64,000 bases of DNA from Paractinoplanes tereljensis (GCF_016862435.1 NZ_BOMY01000038.1:124001-188000), one strand, 5' to 3'; counted from the stretch's first letter, positions 25,933 through 34,920 are shown. The notes: generated by a model from the sequence alone, not told the origin. A program made the numbers and translations.

Positions 25933-25950
25933 TTACCAAACGTTTGGTAA
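25933..25950 (-). promoter_or_regulatory. Perfect 18-bp palindrome TTACCAAACGTTTGGTAA
   Basis: A perfect palindrome sits 10 nt before the PNPOx-like start and directly after the EthD-like stop. It matches the operator at 24538-24555 in 15 of 18 positions. It is likely bound by the TetR regulator encoded at 24565-25137. Confidence 0.75.
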
Positions 25951-25954
25951 AAAA

Positions 25955-26260
25955 CTAGGCTGCTTCGATGTCGGAGAACAGGCCCTTGAACGGGACCTCG
26001 GATCCCACCAGCGCGCCGAACAGTTCGCCGGCGGCCGGGGTCGTGACCGCGGCGGAGGCGTCGTCGTAGCTCTCGAAGTAGAGGTCGAGCGTCCGATACG
26101 CCGGGGTGGGCGTTCCGTCCTCCTTCGGCCACACCTTGGCCGATTCGAGCCGCTGCAACTTCGGCAGCTTCTCCGCCGCCGCCCGCATGTCCGCGAAGAC
26201 GAGCTCGAACGCACTCGGGTCGGCCGGGTTGTCGATGATCAACGTGATCTTGGTTGCCAT
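25955..26260 (-). CDS. EthD domain-containing protein
   Basis: A 101-residue ferredoxin-like alpha/beta barrel protein of the EthD family (KITLIIDNPADPSAFE, YRTLDLYFESYDDA, FKGLFSDIEAA). Members form dimers and accompany oxidoreductases in degradation pathways; the precise role is unknown. It is the last gene of the minus-strand operon membrane protein - FAD oxidoreductase - EthD, 31 nt after the oxidoreductase. Confidence 0.82.
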   Translation of the reverse strand: MATKITLIIDNPADPSAFELVFADMRAAAEKLPKLQRLESAKVWPKEDGTPTPAYRTLDLYFESYDDASAAVTTPAAGELFGALVGSEVPFKGLFSDIEAA

Positions 26261-26291
26261 TTCTTCTCCTAATTTCGAAAATCAGAAAACC

Positions 26292-27704
26292 TCAGCGGCC
26301 GTACGCCTCGAGCAGGCGCAACCAGACCTCGCTGACGGTCGGGTAGGCGGGTACGGCATGCCACAGCCGGTCCAGCGGCACCTCGCCGACCACCGCGATG
26401 GTCGCCGCGTGCAGCAGTTCGGCGACGTCCGGACCGACCAGGGTGACGCCGACGATCACCCGCCGGTCCTCGTCCACGACCATCCGGGCCTGCCCCTGGT
26501 AGTCGTCGGCGTGCAGCGCGGACCCCGCGACCGCGGCCAGGTCGTAGTCGACGACCCGGGTCCGCAGGCCGGCCGTCTGCGCCGCCGCGGCGGTCAGCCC
26601 CACCGACGCGACCTCGGGGTCGGTGAAGACGACCTGCGGCACGGCCCGCTCGTCGGCGGTGGCGACGTGCCGGCCCCACCGGCCGTCCTCGACCGCGCCG
26701 CCCCGGGCGCGCGCCACGATCACGTCGCCGACCGCCCGGGCCTGGTATTTGCCCTGGTGGGTCAGCAGGGCACGCCGATTGACGTCGCCGGCCGCGTACA
26801 ACCAGCCGCCGTCCACGTCGACGACCCGCAGCGTGTCGTCGACGTGGAGCCATTCACCGGCCTTGAGCCCGATCGCGTCGAGCCCGATGTCCTGCGTGTT
26901 CGGCGTGCGGCCGATCGCGACCAGGAGCTCGTCGGCGTCGACCTGCGCGCCGCCGGTGAGCGTGAGGTGCACGACCCCGGCGCCGTCCCGGCTCACCGAC
27001 GCGACCTCGGCCTCGAGGTGCACCGACGCGCCGGCCTGCCGCAGCGACTGCGCGACCCGCTCACCGGCGAACGGCTCCGCGAGGTGCAGCACCCCGTCCC
27101 GGGCCAGCATCGTCACCGCGGATCCGAGGCCGGTGAACGCGGTTGCCATCTCCGCGGCCACCACCCCGCCCCCGATGATGGCGAGCCGAGCGGGCACCTC
27201 CTTCGCGGCGGCCGCCTCCCGGCTGGTCCACGGCGCCGACTCACGTAGCCCGGCGATGTCCGGCAGCAGCGCACCGCTCCCGGTGGCGACGACGACCGCG
27301 TGCCGCGCGGTGAGCGTCGTCGTCGACCCGTCCGCGCCGGTCACCTCGACGACCCGCTCGGCGGTGATCCGCCCCTGGCCTCGGTACAGCGTGATGCCGG
27401 CCGACTCCAGCCAGGACACCTGCCCGTCGTCCTGCCAGTTCGAGGCGAAGGCGTCCCGCCGGCGCAGCACCGCGGCCGCGTCCAGTTCCCCGGTCACCGC
27501 CTCCCGGGCGCCCGGCAGCCGGCGCGCGGCGTTCAGCGCGGCCGCACTGCGCAGCAGCGCCTTGGTCGGCATGCAGGCCCAGTACGAGCACTCGCCGCCG
27601 ACCAGTTCCCGCTCGACCACGGCGACGGTCAGCCCGCCCCGCACGATCCGATCGGCGACGTTCTCCCCGACCGGCCCCGCGCCGATGACTACGACGTCGT
27701 ACAT
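26292..27704 (-). CDS. FAD-dependent pyridine nucleotide-disulfide oxidoreductase
   Basis: A 470-residue flavoenzyme of the dihydrolipoamide dehydrogenase/mercuric reductase class. The N-terminal FAD fold is VVIGAGPVGENVA, the redox-active pair is in GGECSYWACMPTK (C-x4-C), a second nucleotide fold starts IIGGGVVAAEMA, and the FAD-contact strand is LYAAGDVN. The C-terminal dimerisation helix keeps the His and Glu (HAVPAYPTVSEVW). It should transfer electrons from NAD(P)H to a disulfide or other small acceptor. It lies 1 nt downstream of the membrane protein gene, in an operon that is likely TetR-controlled. Confidence 0.92.
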   Translation of the reverse strand: MYDVVVIGAGPVGENVADRIVRGGLTVAVVERELVGGECSYWACMPTKALLRSAAALNAARRLPGAREAVTGELDAAAVLRRRDAFASNWQDDGQVSWLESAGITLYRGQGRITAERVVEVTGADGSTTTLTARHAVVVATGSGALLPDIAGLRESAPWTSREAAAAKEVPARLAIIGGGVVAAEMATAFTGLGSAVTMLARDGVLHLAEPFAGERVAQSLRQAGASVHLEAEVASVSRDGAGVVHLTLTGGAQVDADELLVAIGRTPNTQDIGLDAIGLKAGEWLHVDDTLRVVDVDGGWLYAAGDVNRRALLTHQGKYQARAVGDVIVARARGGAVEDGRWGRHVATADERAVPQVVFTDPEVASVGLTAAAAQTAGLRTRVVDYDLAAVAGSALHADDYQGQARMVVDEDRRVIVGVTLVGPDVAELLHAATIAVVGEVPLDRLWHAVPAYPTVSEVWLRLLEAYGR

Positions 27705-27705
27705 C

Positions 27706-28263
27706 TCAGTTTCCCTTCGCCGTACGGCCGAGGCGGATGGCCGCGATGAGGAAGAAGATGGCGCCCGGGATGGCGTAGCCGACGGCGTTGGTCAGCACCG
27801 GGTTGTCCGCGGAGGCACTGGCGATGAACGATCCGCCGGCCAGCACCGAGATGCCGCCACTGATGATCATCGGCCACTGCCCGCCCATCCGGCGGCGGGG
27901 CACCGCCACGATCAGCTGAACGAGACCGGCGACCACCGCCCAGGCGCCCCAGACCCGCAGCACCGCCGGGATGCCGGACGCGGCCCCGACGGCCAGCCCG
28001 ACCGCGGCCAGCGAGCTGATCGCGACGTTCACGTAGAGCAGCACCGGCGATCCGGTGGCGCGCGACGCCCGGGCGTCGACGAGGGCGGCGGCCACGTCGA
28101 ACAGCGGATAGATGACCAGCAGCGTCGCGGTGAGCGGGTTGAGGTGCTTGGCGAGCGGGATCATCACGAGGGCCCAGACGAGCGCGAACGCGAAGCGGAC
28201 GAAGTACAGGCGCCGCAGGGCGGCGGCCGTCGTCGAGATACCGGGGGCGGCAACGGTGGTCAT
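27706..28263 (-). CDS. Small multi-helix membrane protein (DUF308/HdeD-like)
   Basis: A 185-residue protein with six hydrophobic helices and little outside the membrane, ending in a basic AIRLGRTAKGN tail. The size and repeated helix pairs resemble HdeD/DUF308 acid-stress membrane proteins, but no diagnostic motif settles the family. It is the first gene of a three-gene operon with the FAD oxidoreductase and EthD genes. Three near-identical palindromes fill the region between it and the divergent TetR gene. Confidence 0.75.
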   Translation of the reverse strand: MTTVAAPGISTTAAALRRLYFVRFAFALVWALVMIPLAKHLNPLTATLLVIYPLFDVAAALVDARASRATGSPVLLYVNVAISSLAAVGLAVGAASGIPAVLRVWGAWAVVAGLVQLIVAVPRRRMGGQWPMIISGGISVLAGGSFIASASADNPVLTNAVGYAIPGAIFFLIAAIRLGRTAKGN

Positions 28264-28280
28264 GGCTTCCCTTCGAGGGA

Positions 28281-28296
28281 GAACGAACGTTCTGTC
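28281..28296 (-). promoter_or_regulatory. TetR-type box 1, GAACGAACGTTCTGTC
   Basis: First of three copies of the 16-bp pattern GAC-n-GAACGTTC-n-GTC, here with one mismatch in the outer triplet. It lies 18 nt before the membrane-protein start, placed to block that promoter or elongation. Confidence 0.65.
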
Positions 28297-28332
28297 TCAG
28301 GGAACGATGACGGCTCGGGCGACGGCTGTCAA

Positions 28333-28348
28333 GACCGAACGTTCTATC
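28333..28348 (+). promoter_or_regulatory. TetR-type box 2, GACCGAACGTTCTATC
   Basis: Second copy of the GAC-n-GAACGTTC-n-GTC pattern, one mismatch, in the middle of the divergent intergenic region. Confidence 0.65.
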
Positions 28349-28367
28349 CACCTTTTGCCGATGGCAA

Positions 28368-28383
28368 GACCGAACGTTCTGTC
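28368..28383 (+). promoter_or_regulatory. TetR-type box 3, GACCGAACGTTCTGTC
   Basis: Third copy, a full match to GAC-n-GAACGTTC-n-GTC, 14 nt before the TetR ATG. The position suggests autoregulation. Boxes 2 and 3 are 35 bp apart. Confidence 0.7.
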
Positions 28384-28397
28384 GCTACGCTGACGGG

Positions 28398-28970
28398 ATG
28401 ACGCGTCCGTCCGAGGCTCGAGAGCGCCTCCTCACCACCGCGGCCGGCATCTTCTACGCCGAGGGCATCCACGCGGTCGGGGTCGACCGGATCATCGCCG
28501 AGGCCAAGGTGACCAGGGCCACCTTCTACCGCCACTTCCCCGGCAAGGAAGACCTGGTGCTGGCCTATCTGCTCGGCGCCGACGCGGCCATCCGCGGGCA
28601 GATCGACGCGGCCATCGGCACCGGCCAGTCGTCCGCCGACACCGTCCGGGCCGTGGCCACCTCGATCGCCGACGGCATCCGCTCCCCCGGCTTCCGAGGC
28701 TGCGCCTTCCTGAACGCCGTAGCCGAGTACCCCGACCCGGCCCACCCGGTGCACCAGGCGGTCCTGGCCCACCGGCAGTGGTTCCTGGACACGATCAACG
28801 CCTTGATGGCCGACATCGAGGAGACCAAGGCCGCAGCCGCCGCGCAGCACTTCGTCATGCTGCGCGACGGCGCCATGGCCGCCGGCTGCCTCTTCGACCC
28901 GGCCCAGATCTGCGACACCTTCCTCCGCGGCGTCGAGGGCCTGGTCCAGATCCACGGCTCCCGGCGTTAG
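28398..28970 (+). CDS. TetR/AcrR family transcriptional regulator
   Basis: A 190-residue TetR regulator. The helix-turn-helix region reads GIHAVGVDRIIAEAKVTRATFYRHFPGKEDL, and a TetR_C-like ligand domain follows with AVAEYPDPAHPVHQAV. This subgroup often controls divergent oxidoreductase or efflux genes. Three GAACGTTC palindromes lie between it and the divergent membrane protein/FAD oxidoreductase operon, which it probably represses along with itself. Its stop overlaps the convergent lon stop by 4 nt. Confidence 0.9.
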   Translation: MTRPSEARERLLTTAAGIFYAEGIHAVGVDRIIAEAKVTRATFYRHFPGKEDLVLAYLLGADAAIRGQIDAAIGTGQSSADTVRAVATSIADGIRSPGFRGCAFLNAVAEYPDPAHPVHQAVLAHRQWFLDTINALMADIEETKAAAAAQHFVMLRDGAMAAGCLFDPAQICDTFLRGVEGLVQIHGSRR

Positions 28971-31279
28971 GCCGCGGTCGTCACCACGCCGGGCGACACC
29001 GACTCCAGGGCCGAGGCGAGGATCTCTCGGACGTCGGAGACTATGTGCACGGTCAGGGCGGCCAGGACGTCGGTGGGGACGTCGTCCAGGTCGGGCTCGT
29101 TGCGCTGAGGCAGGTAGACCTCGGTCAGGCCGGCTCGCTGGGCGGCCAGCAGCTTCTGCTTCACGCCGCCGATCGGCAGGACCCGGCCGGTCAGGGAGAC
29201 CTCGCCGGTCATCCCCACCTCGGCCCGGACGTTGCGGCCCAGCAGCAGCGAGACCAACGCGGTCGTCATCGTGACGCCTGCGGACGGGCCGTCCTTGGGC
29301 ACCGCGCCCGCCGGCACGTGCAGGTGGATCGGGTGATCCAGCTGTTCCGGTGAGATGCCCAGCTCGTCGGCGTGGGCCCGGACGTAGGAGAGGGCGATCT
29401 GCGCCGACTCCTTCATCACGTCGCCCAGCTGGCCGGTTACCGACAGGCCGCCCTTGTCGCCGGGCAGCAGGGACGCCTCGATGTACAGGACGTCGCCGCC
29501 CATCCCGGTCACGGCCAGGCCGGTGGCCACCCCGGGGACGGCGGTGCGTTCCGAGGACTCCGGCATGAAGCGGGGGCGGCCGATCAGGTCCTTGAGGTCA
29601 TCCGCCCCGACCGTCGCCGGCAGCTCACGCAGGGCGACCTTGCGGAACGCCTTGGCCAGCAACCGCTCGAACGACCGGACGCCGGCCTCGCGGGTGTAGT
29701 TCGCGGCGACCTCCCGCAGCGCCTCCTCGGTGACGGTCACCTCGTCGGCGGACAGGGCGGCCCGCTCCAGCTGCCGGGGCAGCAGGAAGTCGCGGGCGAT
29801 CGCGACCTTGTCGTTCTCGGTGTAGCCGTCTATCGAGATCAGCTCCATCCGGTCGAACAGGGCCTGCGGGATGGTGTCCAGCACGTTGGCGGTCGCGATG
29901 AACAGCACGTCGGACAGGTCCAGGTCGAGGTCGAGGTAGTGGTCGCGGAACGTGTGGTTCTGCGCCGGGTCCAGCACCTCCAGCAGCGCCGCCGCCGGGT
30001 CGCCGCGGTAGTCACTGCCGACCTTGTCGACCTCGTCCAGCAGCACGACCGGGTTCATCGAGCCGGCCTCCTTGATCGCCCGGACGATGCGGCCGGGAAG
30101 AGCGCCGACATAGGTACGGCGGTGGCCGCGGATCTCCGCCTCGTCCCGCACGCCGCCCAGCGCGACCCGGACGAACTTGCGGCCCAGCGTGCGCGCGACC
30201 GACTCGCCCAGCGAGGTCTTACCGACCCCGGGCGGACCGGCCAGCAGGATCACCGCTCCGGAGCCCCGCCCGCCGACGGTGGTCAGGCCACGCTCCTCGC
30301 GGCGGGCCCGGACGCCGAGGTATTCGACGATGCGTTCCTTGACCTCGGCCAGGCCGTGGTGGTCGGCGTCGAGCACCGCACGGGCCGCCTCCAGGTCGGT
30401 GTTGTCCGTGGTGCGAGCGGCCCAGGGCAGGTCGAGGACGGTGTCGAGCCAGGTGCGGATCCAGCCCGCCTCGGGGTTCTGGTCGCCGGCCTTCTCCAGC
30501 TTGTCGACCTCGCGCAGCGCCGCCTCGCGGACCGCGTCGGGCAGCTCGGCCGCCTCGACCCGGGTGCGGTAGTCGTCGGTGCCGGCCGCGTCGCCCTCGC
30601 CGAGTTCCTTGCGGATCGCCTTGAGCTGCTCGCGCAGCAGGTACTCCCGGTTGCGCTTCTCCACCGACTCGCGTACGTCGGTCTCGATCTTGTCGCTGAC
30701 CTCGGACTCGGCCAGGAAGTCCCGGGTCCAGTCGATCAGCAGCCGCAGCCGGGCCTCGACGTCGGGCGTCTCCAGCAGCTCACGCTTGCGGTCGTTGGCC
30801 AGGTACGGCGCCCAGCCGGCCGTGTCGGCCAGGTCACCGGGATCGTCGATGGCGCTGACCGAGTCGATGACCTGCCACGCCTCGCGGCGCTGCAGCACCG
30901 AGACGACCAGCTGCTTGTATTCGGCGGCCAGTTCGCGGACGTGCGCCGTCGGCGCGTCCACCGCGACCGGCTCGGCCTCGACCCACAGGGCCGCGCCCGG
31001 GCCGGTCACACCGCTGCCGATCTTGGCCCGCACCGCGGTACGCAGCATGGCGGCCGGCGAACCGCCGCGGGACTTGCCCACCTGCCGCACGCTCGCCACC
31101 ACGCCGTGCGAGGCGTAGCGGTCCTCGAGCCGCGGGGCGATGAGCAGCTCGGAGCCGGACGAGGTGCGGGCCGCGTCCACCGCGGCCTGGGCCGCCTCGT
31201 CCAGCTCGATCTGCACGACCATGCCCGGGAGCAGCACGATGTCGTCAAGGAACAAAACGGGGAGTCGTTTGCTGGCCAC
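28967..31279 (-). CDS. lon: ATP-dependent Lon protease
   Basis: A 770-residue LonA-type protease that degrades damaged and short-lived cytosolic proteins. Order of domains: N-terminal substrate domain (about 1-200), coiled coil (about 200-260), AAA+ with Walker A GPPGVGKTS and Walker B VVLLDEVDK, sensor region, then the peptidase with catalytic Ser in PKDGPSAG and Lys in GGVKQK. The GTG at 31279 is chosen because GGAGG lies 6 nt upstream. The frame stays open much further back, but without similarity. A HAIR-like inverted repeat sits 17 nt upstream, which implies HspR heat-shock control as reported for Streptomyces lon. Confidence 0.96.
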   Translation of the reverse strand: MASKRLPVLFLDDIVLLPGMVVQIELDEAAQAAVDAARTSSGSELLIAPRLEDRYASHGVVASVRQVGKSRGGSPAAMLRTAVRAKIGSGVTGPGAALWVEAEPVAVDAPTAHVRELAAEYKQLVVSVLQRREAWQVIDSVSAIDDPGDLADTAGWAPYLANDRKRELLETPDVEARLRLLIDWTRDFLAESEVSDKIETDVRESVEKRNREYLLREQLKAIRKELGEGDAAGTDDYRTRVEAAELPDAVREAALREVDKLEKAGDQNPEAGWIRTWLDTVLDLPWAARTTDNTDLEAARAVLDADHHGLAEVKERIVEYLGVRARREERGLTTVGGRGSGAVILLAGPPGVGKTSLGESVARTLGRKFVRVALGGVRDEAEIRGHRRTYVGALPGRIVRAIKEAGSMNPVVLLDEVDKVGSDYRGDPAAALLEVLDPAQNHTFRDHYLDLDLDLSDVLFIATANVLDTIPQALFDRMELISIDGYTENDKVAIARDFLLPRQLERAALSADEVTVTEEALREVAANYTREAGVRSFERLLAKAFRKVALRELPATVGADDLKDLIGRPRFMPESSERTAVPGVATGLAVTGMGGDVLYIEASLLPGDKGGLSVTGQLGDVMKESAQIALSYVRAHADELGISPEQLDHPIHLHVPAGAVPKDGPSAGVTMTTALVSLLLGRNVRAEVGMTGEVSLTGRVLPIGGVKQKLLAAQRAGLTEVYLPQRNEPDLDDVPTDVLAALTVHIVSDVREILASALESVSPGVVTTAA

Positions 31280-31295
31280 CCGGCACCTCCAGAAA

Positions 31296-31316
31296 GTTGA
31301 GTACGTGGTGCTCAAC
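31296..31316 (-). promoter_or_regulatory. HAIR-like (HspR) operator before lon
   Basis: GTTGAGT-N7-GCTCAAC closely resembles the HspR consensus CTTGAGT-N7-ACTCAAG: six and five of seven bases match in the two arms, and the spacer length is exact. The arms extend outward to AAGTTGAG/CTCAACTT. It lies 17 nt before the lon start codon. Confidence 0.7.
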
Positions 31317-31484
31317 TTCGAGTGGTCCCGCCCTCTTCCGGCGTTCACCGCAAGCGAAAATCTCGCCACCTCCCGCATCCGTGCCAATCCGGTCGTTCGT
31401 CGCGGCGATACGGACCCGTCGCGGCGTAGAAATTTCGGTGCATACGGCTTACGGTGTGCGAACTGACCAACCGAGGAGGGTGTA

Positions 31485-33386
31485 GTGGCGGACCTGCCAC
31501 CCGAGCAGCCTGATTCCACCGACGAGAACAAAGCCGTTCCCGTGCCGGCACCCCAGCTGCTGGTCATGCCGCCCAACGACGCGATCCCGTCGATGGTCTG
31601 GCCGGGGACCGAAGGCGAAACGGCATGGGCGATCCCGGTCCAGATCCCATCCGGTACGCGGGGGTACGCCCTGTTCGTACCGATGGTCGCCGCCCCGGCG
31701 TCCGTCCCGGCAGTCGAAAAGCCCGTGGTCAAGCCGCCCGTGACCACCCCGAAGCCAGCCGAGAACACGACCCCGAAACCCCCTCCGGCGGTGATTCCGC
31801 AGCGTCCGGCACCGCAGCGTCCGGCACCGCAGTCACCCCCGTACGCGGCGCGCCCGTTCGGCCGATACGAGCCGGCGCCGAGCCCGTGGCAGGCGTTCCG
31901 GAAGAAGAACTGGCCCGCGCCGAAGGAGGCGCAGGGCTGGGCCGTTCCGGCCGGCGTACTCGCCGGGGCTCTTGGATTTTTGATCTTCCTGCCGCTGGAC
32001 CGGGTGGGTATCGGCTGGTTCCTCGGCTGGCTGGCGCTGACGCTGGGGGTGGGGTTCGCCGTCCACAAGTCCCCCGACCTGCCGCGCCGCGAGCGGCTGA
32101 TCCGGGCCGGCTGGGCCGCGGCCGCACTCGCCCTGATGCTCATCCCGGCGTTCCGCAACGCCTGGTGGCTGGTGACGTTCAGCGTGCTGGGCGCGATCGG
32201 CTGCACCGCGCTGGCGATCGTCGGCGGCCGGCAGGTCCGGTCGATCCTGTTCAGCCTGATCGCCGCCCCCTACGCGGCCTTCGCCGGCATCCCGTGGGTC
32301 CGCCGGCACCTGAAGGCGAGCCCCAACCCGGGAATCGCCCGGCGGGCCTTCTTCTCGGTCGCCCTGACCGTCGTGGTGCTGCTCGTCTTCGGGGCGCTGC
32401 TGTCCTCCGCCGACGTCGCGTTCTCCCAGCTCCTGGACGACGTCATCCCCGATTTCGCGATCGGCTCGGTCTTCCAGTGGATCTTCCTGGCGGTGGCCGG
32501 CGGCCTGCTCGCCGTCTCCGGGATCTACACGCTGACCGCCCCGCCGAAGACGTCGAGCCTGGACACCGAGGGCCGGGGCCGGTTCGGCCTGATCGAGTGG
32601 GCACCGGCCGGCGCCGCGCTGGTGCTGCTGTTCGGCGGCTTCGTGGCGGTCCAGTTCACCGTGCTGTTCGGCGGAAGCCGGCACGTGCTCAAGACGGCCG
32701 GGCTCAGTTACTCGCAGTACGCCCGCAGCGGCTTCTGGCAGCTGGTGGCGGTCACCCTGCTGTCCCTGGCGCTGATCGCCGCCCTGGCCCGCTGGGCGAA
32801 ACGGGACCAGCCGATCGAACGGCTGCTGTTGCGCGTACTCCTGGGTCTGCTCTGTGCCCTTAGCGTCGTTATCGTGGCCTCCGCGCTGTCGCGGATGTGG
32901 GAGTACCAGCGGGTTTACAGCTTCACCGGCGAGCGGATCTTCGTGATGGCGTCGGAGATGCTGCTCGGCGTGATCTTCGTGCTGATCGCGGTCGCCGGCA
33001 TCAAGTGGCAGGGCCGGTGGATCCCGGCGACCACCGTCGGGCTGGCCGTGCTGATGCTGCTCGGCCTGGCCGCGCTGGACCCCGAGGGTTATGTGGCCAG
33101 CCGCAACGCTGCCCGCTACGCGGGCTCCGGCAAGATCGACGCCTGGTACCTGCGTGCTCTTTCGGCCGACGCGACTCCGGCTCTGACCAAACTGCCCGAT
33201 CCGGTACGCCGATGCACGCTCAGCTGGATCGCGGAGGATCTCAAGGAACCCGACCCCTGGTACGCCTGGAACCTCGGCCGGGTGCAGGCTCGCCAGGCCC
33301 TCAAGGAACTGGGTCCCGGCGCGATCGGCAACCAGAAGGACTGCAAGTCCGCCGACCAGTTCGACCTGCCCAAGACCCGAAGGTAA
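31485..33386 (+). CDS. DUF4153/DUF4173-like polytopic membrane protein
   Basis: A 633-residue protein. The N-terminal about 150 residues are cytoplasmic, Pro-rich and contain a short repeat (QRPAPQRPAPQ). About 11-13 membrane helices follow, then an external or cytoplasmic C-terminal domain of about 100 residues with several Trp and two Cys. The region FFSVALTVVVLLVFGALLSSADVAF matches the DUF4173 core. Function is unknown; relatives often sit with sensor kinases. The GTG start follows GAGGAGGGT. A 13-bp hairpin follows the stop. Confidence 0.8.
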   Translation: MADLPPEQPDSTDENKAVPVPAPQLLVMPPNDAIPSMVWPGTEGETAWAIPVQIPSGTRGYALFVPMVAAPASVPAVEKPVVKPPVTTPKPAENTTPKPPPAVIPQRPAPQRPAPQSPPYAARPFGRYEPAPSPWQAFRKKNWPAPKEAQGWAVPAGVLAGALGFLIFLPLDRVGIGWFLGWLALTLGVGFAVHKSPDLPRRERLIRAGWAAAALALMLIPAFRNAWWLVTFSVLGAIGCTALAIVGGRQVRSILFSLIAAPYAAFAGIPWVRRHLKASPNPGIARRAFFSVALTVVVLLVFGALLSSADVAFSQLLDDVIPDFAIGSVFQWIFLAVAGGLLAVSGIYTLTAPPKTSSLDTEGRGRFGLIEWAPAGAALVLLFGGFVAVQFTVLFGGSRHVLKTAGLSYSQYARSGFWQLVAVTLLSLALIAALARWAKRDQPIERLLLRVLLGLLCALSVVIVASALSRMWEYQRVYSFTGERIFVMASEMLLGVIFVLIAVAGIKWQGRWIPATTVGLAVLMLLGLAALDPEGYVASRNAARYAGSGKIDAWYLRALSADATPALTKLPDPVRRCTLSWIAEDLKEPDPWYAWNLGRVQARQALKELGPGAIGNQKDCKSADQFDLPKTRR

Positions 33387-33391
33387 TTGTT

Positions 33392-33419
33392 GGTGCTCCG
33401 GTCCCCGGACCGGAGCACC
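33392..33419 (+). terminator. Hairpin terminator with GGTGCTCCGGTCC stem
   Basis: A 13-bp perfect inverted repeat with a 2-nt spacer starts 5 nt after the stop of the DUF4153/DUF4173-like gene, with no T-run. The stem sequence GGTGCTCCGGTCC reappears at the terminator beginning at 34920. Confidence 0.75.
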
Positions 33420-33465
33420 GAACTGAAGGCCTGAAGATCGCGCGTCCCGGGCCGATAAGCAGCGT

Positions 33466-34920
33466 ATGAGACGTGTTCCGGCGCCGGCGGTTCCGATCTT
33501 CGCCGCGCTCATGGGCTCGGTGTCCGTTTTCGCCCCGGGGACCAACGCCGCACACGTCGCGTACCTCATCGGGTTCAGCGGTGTGGTGCTGTGCGCGTGG
33601 CTCGGCCTGCGGACCATCTCCGGGCCGAGCAAGGGCGCATTCCGGCTGGTCACCGCCGCGCTGACGGTCTGGCTGGCCGGCGACATCCTGTACGACCTGA
33701 TGGACCGGTTCGCCGGCCCGCTCGGCGACGTCTCCCCGTCCGACCTGCTCTGGCTGGCCGGCTATCCGCTGCTGATGGCGGCCATGGTCAAGCTGGTCCG
33801 GTTGCGGGCGCCCGGCCGGTTACGGGACGGCCTGCTCGACGCCGCCGCCATGACGACGGTGGTGGCCTGGCTGTTCTGGCAGTTCCTGATCCTGCCGGCG
33901 GCCGAGGCCCAGGACCTCTCCCCCGGCATGGTCGTCGGCGCGCTCTACCCGTTCGGCGACGTGATGTTCTTCGCCGGCACCGCGATCCTGGTCTTCGCCC
34001 CCGGCGCGACCCGCGGGTCGGCCCGTTACCTGGTCTCGGCCCTGATCCTGACCATCATCGGCGACGTCAGCATCTCGCTGCTGCCGGTGCTGTTCGAGAA
34101 CCTGTCCCGGTCGGGCCAGGCGGACCGGTTCGACGGCCTGCTCCTGCTCGCGAACAGCCTGCTCGCGGCGGCCATCGTGCGTCAGGACGCGGCGAAGGTC
34201 GCCGAGCCGGACCGTGGGGTGGCATCGCAGCGGCTGCACCCGGCCCGGGTGGTGTTCCTCGGCATCGCCCTGGTGGTGCTGCCCACGGTGACCGGCCTGC
34301 ACTCGTTCGGCACGCTCCTCAGCCGGGTCTCCCTGCTCGTCTCGATCGCGCTGCTGACCACGTTCATCCTGATGCGCTTCGTCTTCGTGGTGCGCGAGCA
34401 GGAGCGGATGAAGATCGCGCTGGCGCACCGGGCCGAGCACGACCAACTGACCGGACTGGCCAACCGGACCACCCTGCACAGCCAGCTGGAGCTGGAACTG
34501 CTCCGGGCCTCCGGTTTCGGCCCGCTCGTGCTCTACCTGGATCTCGACGGCTTCAAACAGATCAACGACCGGTACGGCCACGCCGCCGGCGATCTGATCC
34601 TGGTCGAGTTCGCCCGGCGGCTGACCAGCACGATCCGCCCGGCCGACACGGCGGCCCGGTTCGGCGGCGACGAGTTCGTCGTGCTGACCACCGCCGTCCA
34701 CGACGAGGCCGACGCCGGGCGGCTGGCCGACCGGCTGCGCGCGCTGGCCGACGAGCCGGTCGCCTGGCGCGGCGAGACTCTCCGCTTCGGCGTCAGCGTC
34801 GGCCTGGCGGCGTGGGGCCCGCTGGAACGGCCGAACGCCGACGGCCTGTTCGCCGCGGCCGACGCGGCCATGTACGCCGAGAAGACCGCCCGCAAGCCGG
34901 CCACCGCCGACCAGACGTGA
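33466..34920 (+). CDS. Membrane-bound diguanylate cyclase (GGDEF)
   Basis: A 484-residue protein with an N-terminal region of about ten membrane helices (to about residue 305) and a GGDEF domain (about 320-478) that would make c-di-GMP from two GTP. The active-site motif is intact (RFGGDEFVVL), and an inhibitory I-site RPAD precedes it by five residues, so product feedback is expected. It ends in a basic, Ala-rich tail. Its stop lies within the stem of a bidirectional terminator. c-di-GMP governs development in actinomycetes; the signal for this copy is unknown. Confidence 0.93.
   Translation: MRRVPAPAVPIFAALMGSVSVFAPGTNAAHVAYLIGFSGVVLCAWLGLRTISGPSKGAFRLVTAALTVWLAGDILYDLMDRFAGPLGDVSPSDLLWLAGYPLLMAAMVKLVRLRAPGRLRDGLLDAAAMTTVVAWLFWQFLILPAAEAQDLSPGMVVGALYPFGDVMFFAGTAILVFAPGATRGSARYLVSALILTIIGDVSISLLPVLFENLSRSGQADRFDGLLLLANSLLAAAIVRQDAAKVAEPDRGVASQRLHPARVVFLGIALVVLPTVTGLHSFGTLLSRVSLLVSIALLTTFILMRFVFVVREQERMKIALAHRAEHDQLTGLANRTTLHSQLELELLRASGFGPLVLYLDLDGFKQINDRYGHAAGDLILVEFARRLTSTIRPADTAARFGGDEFVVLTTAVHDEADAGRLADRLRALADEPVAWRGETLRFGVSVGLAAWGPLERPNADGLFAAADAAMYAEKTARKPATADQT

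Noticed and set aside
29372..31300. Long plus-strand open frame opposite lon
   Set aside because: Low-complexity Arg/Gln/Asp/Gly composition and no family match. Lon on the other strand is certain.
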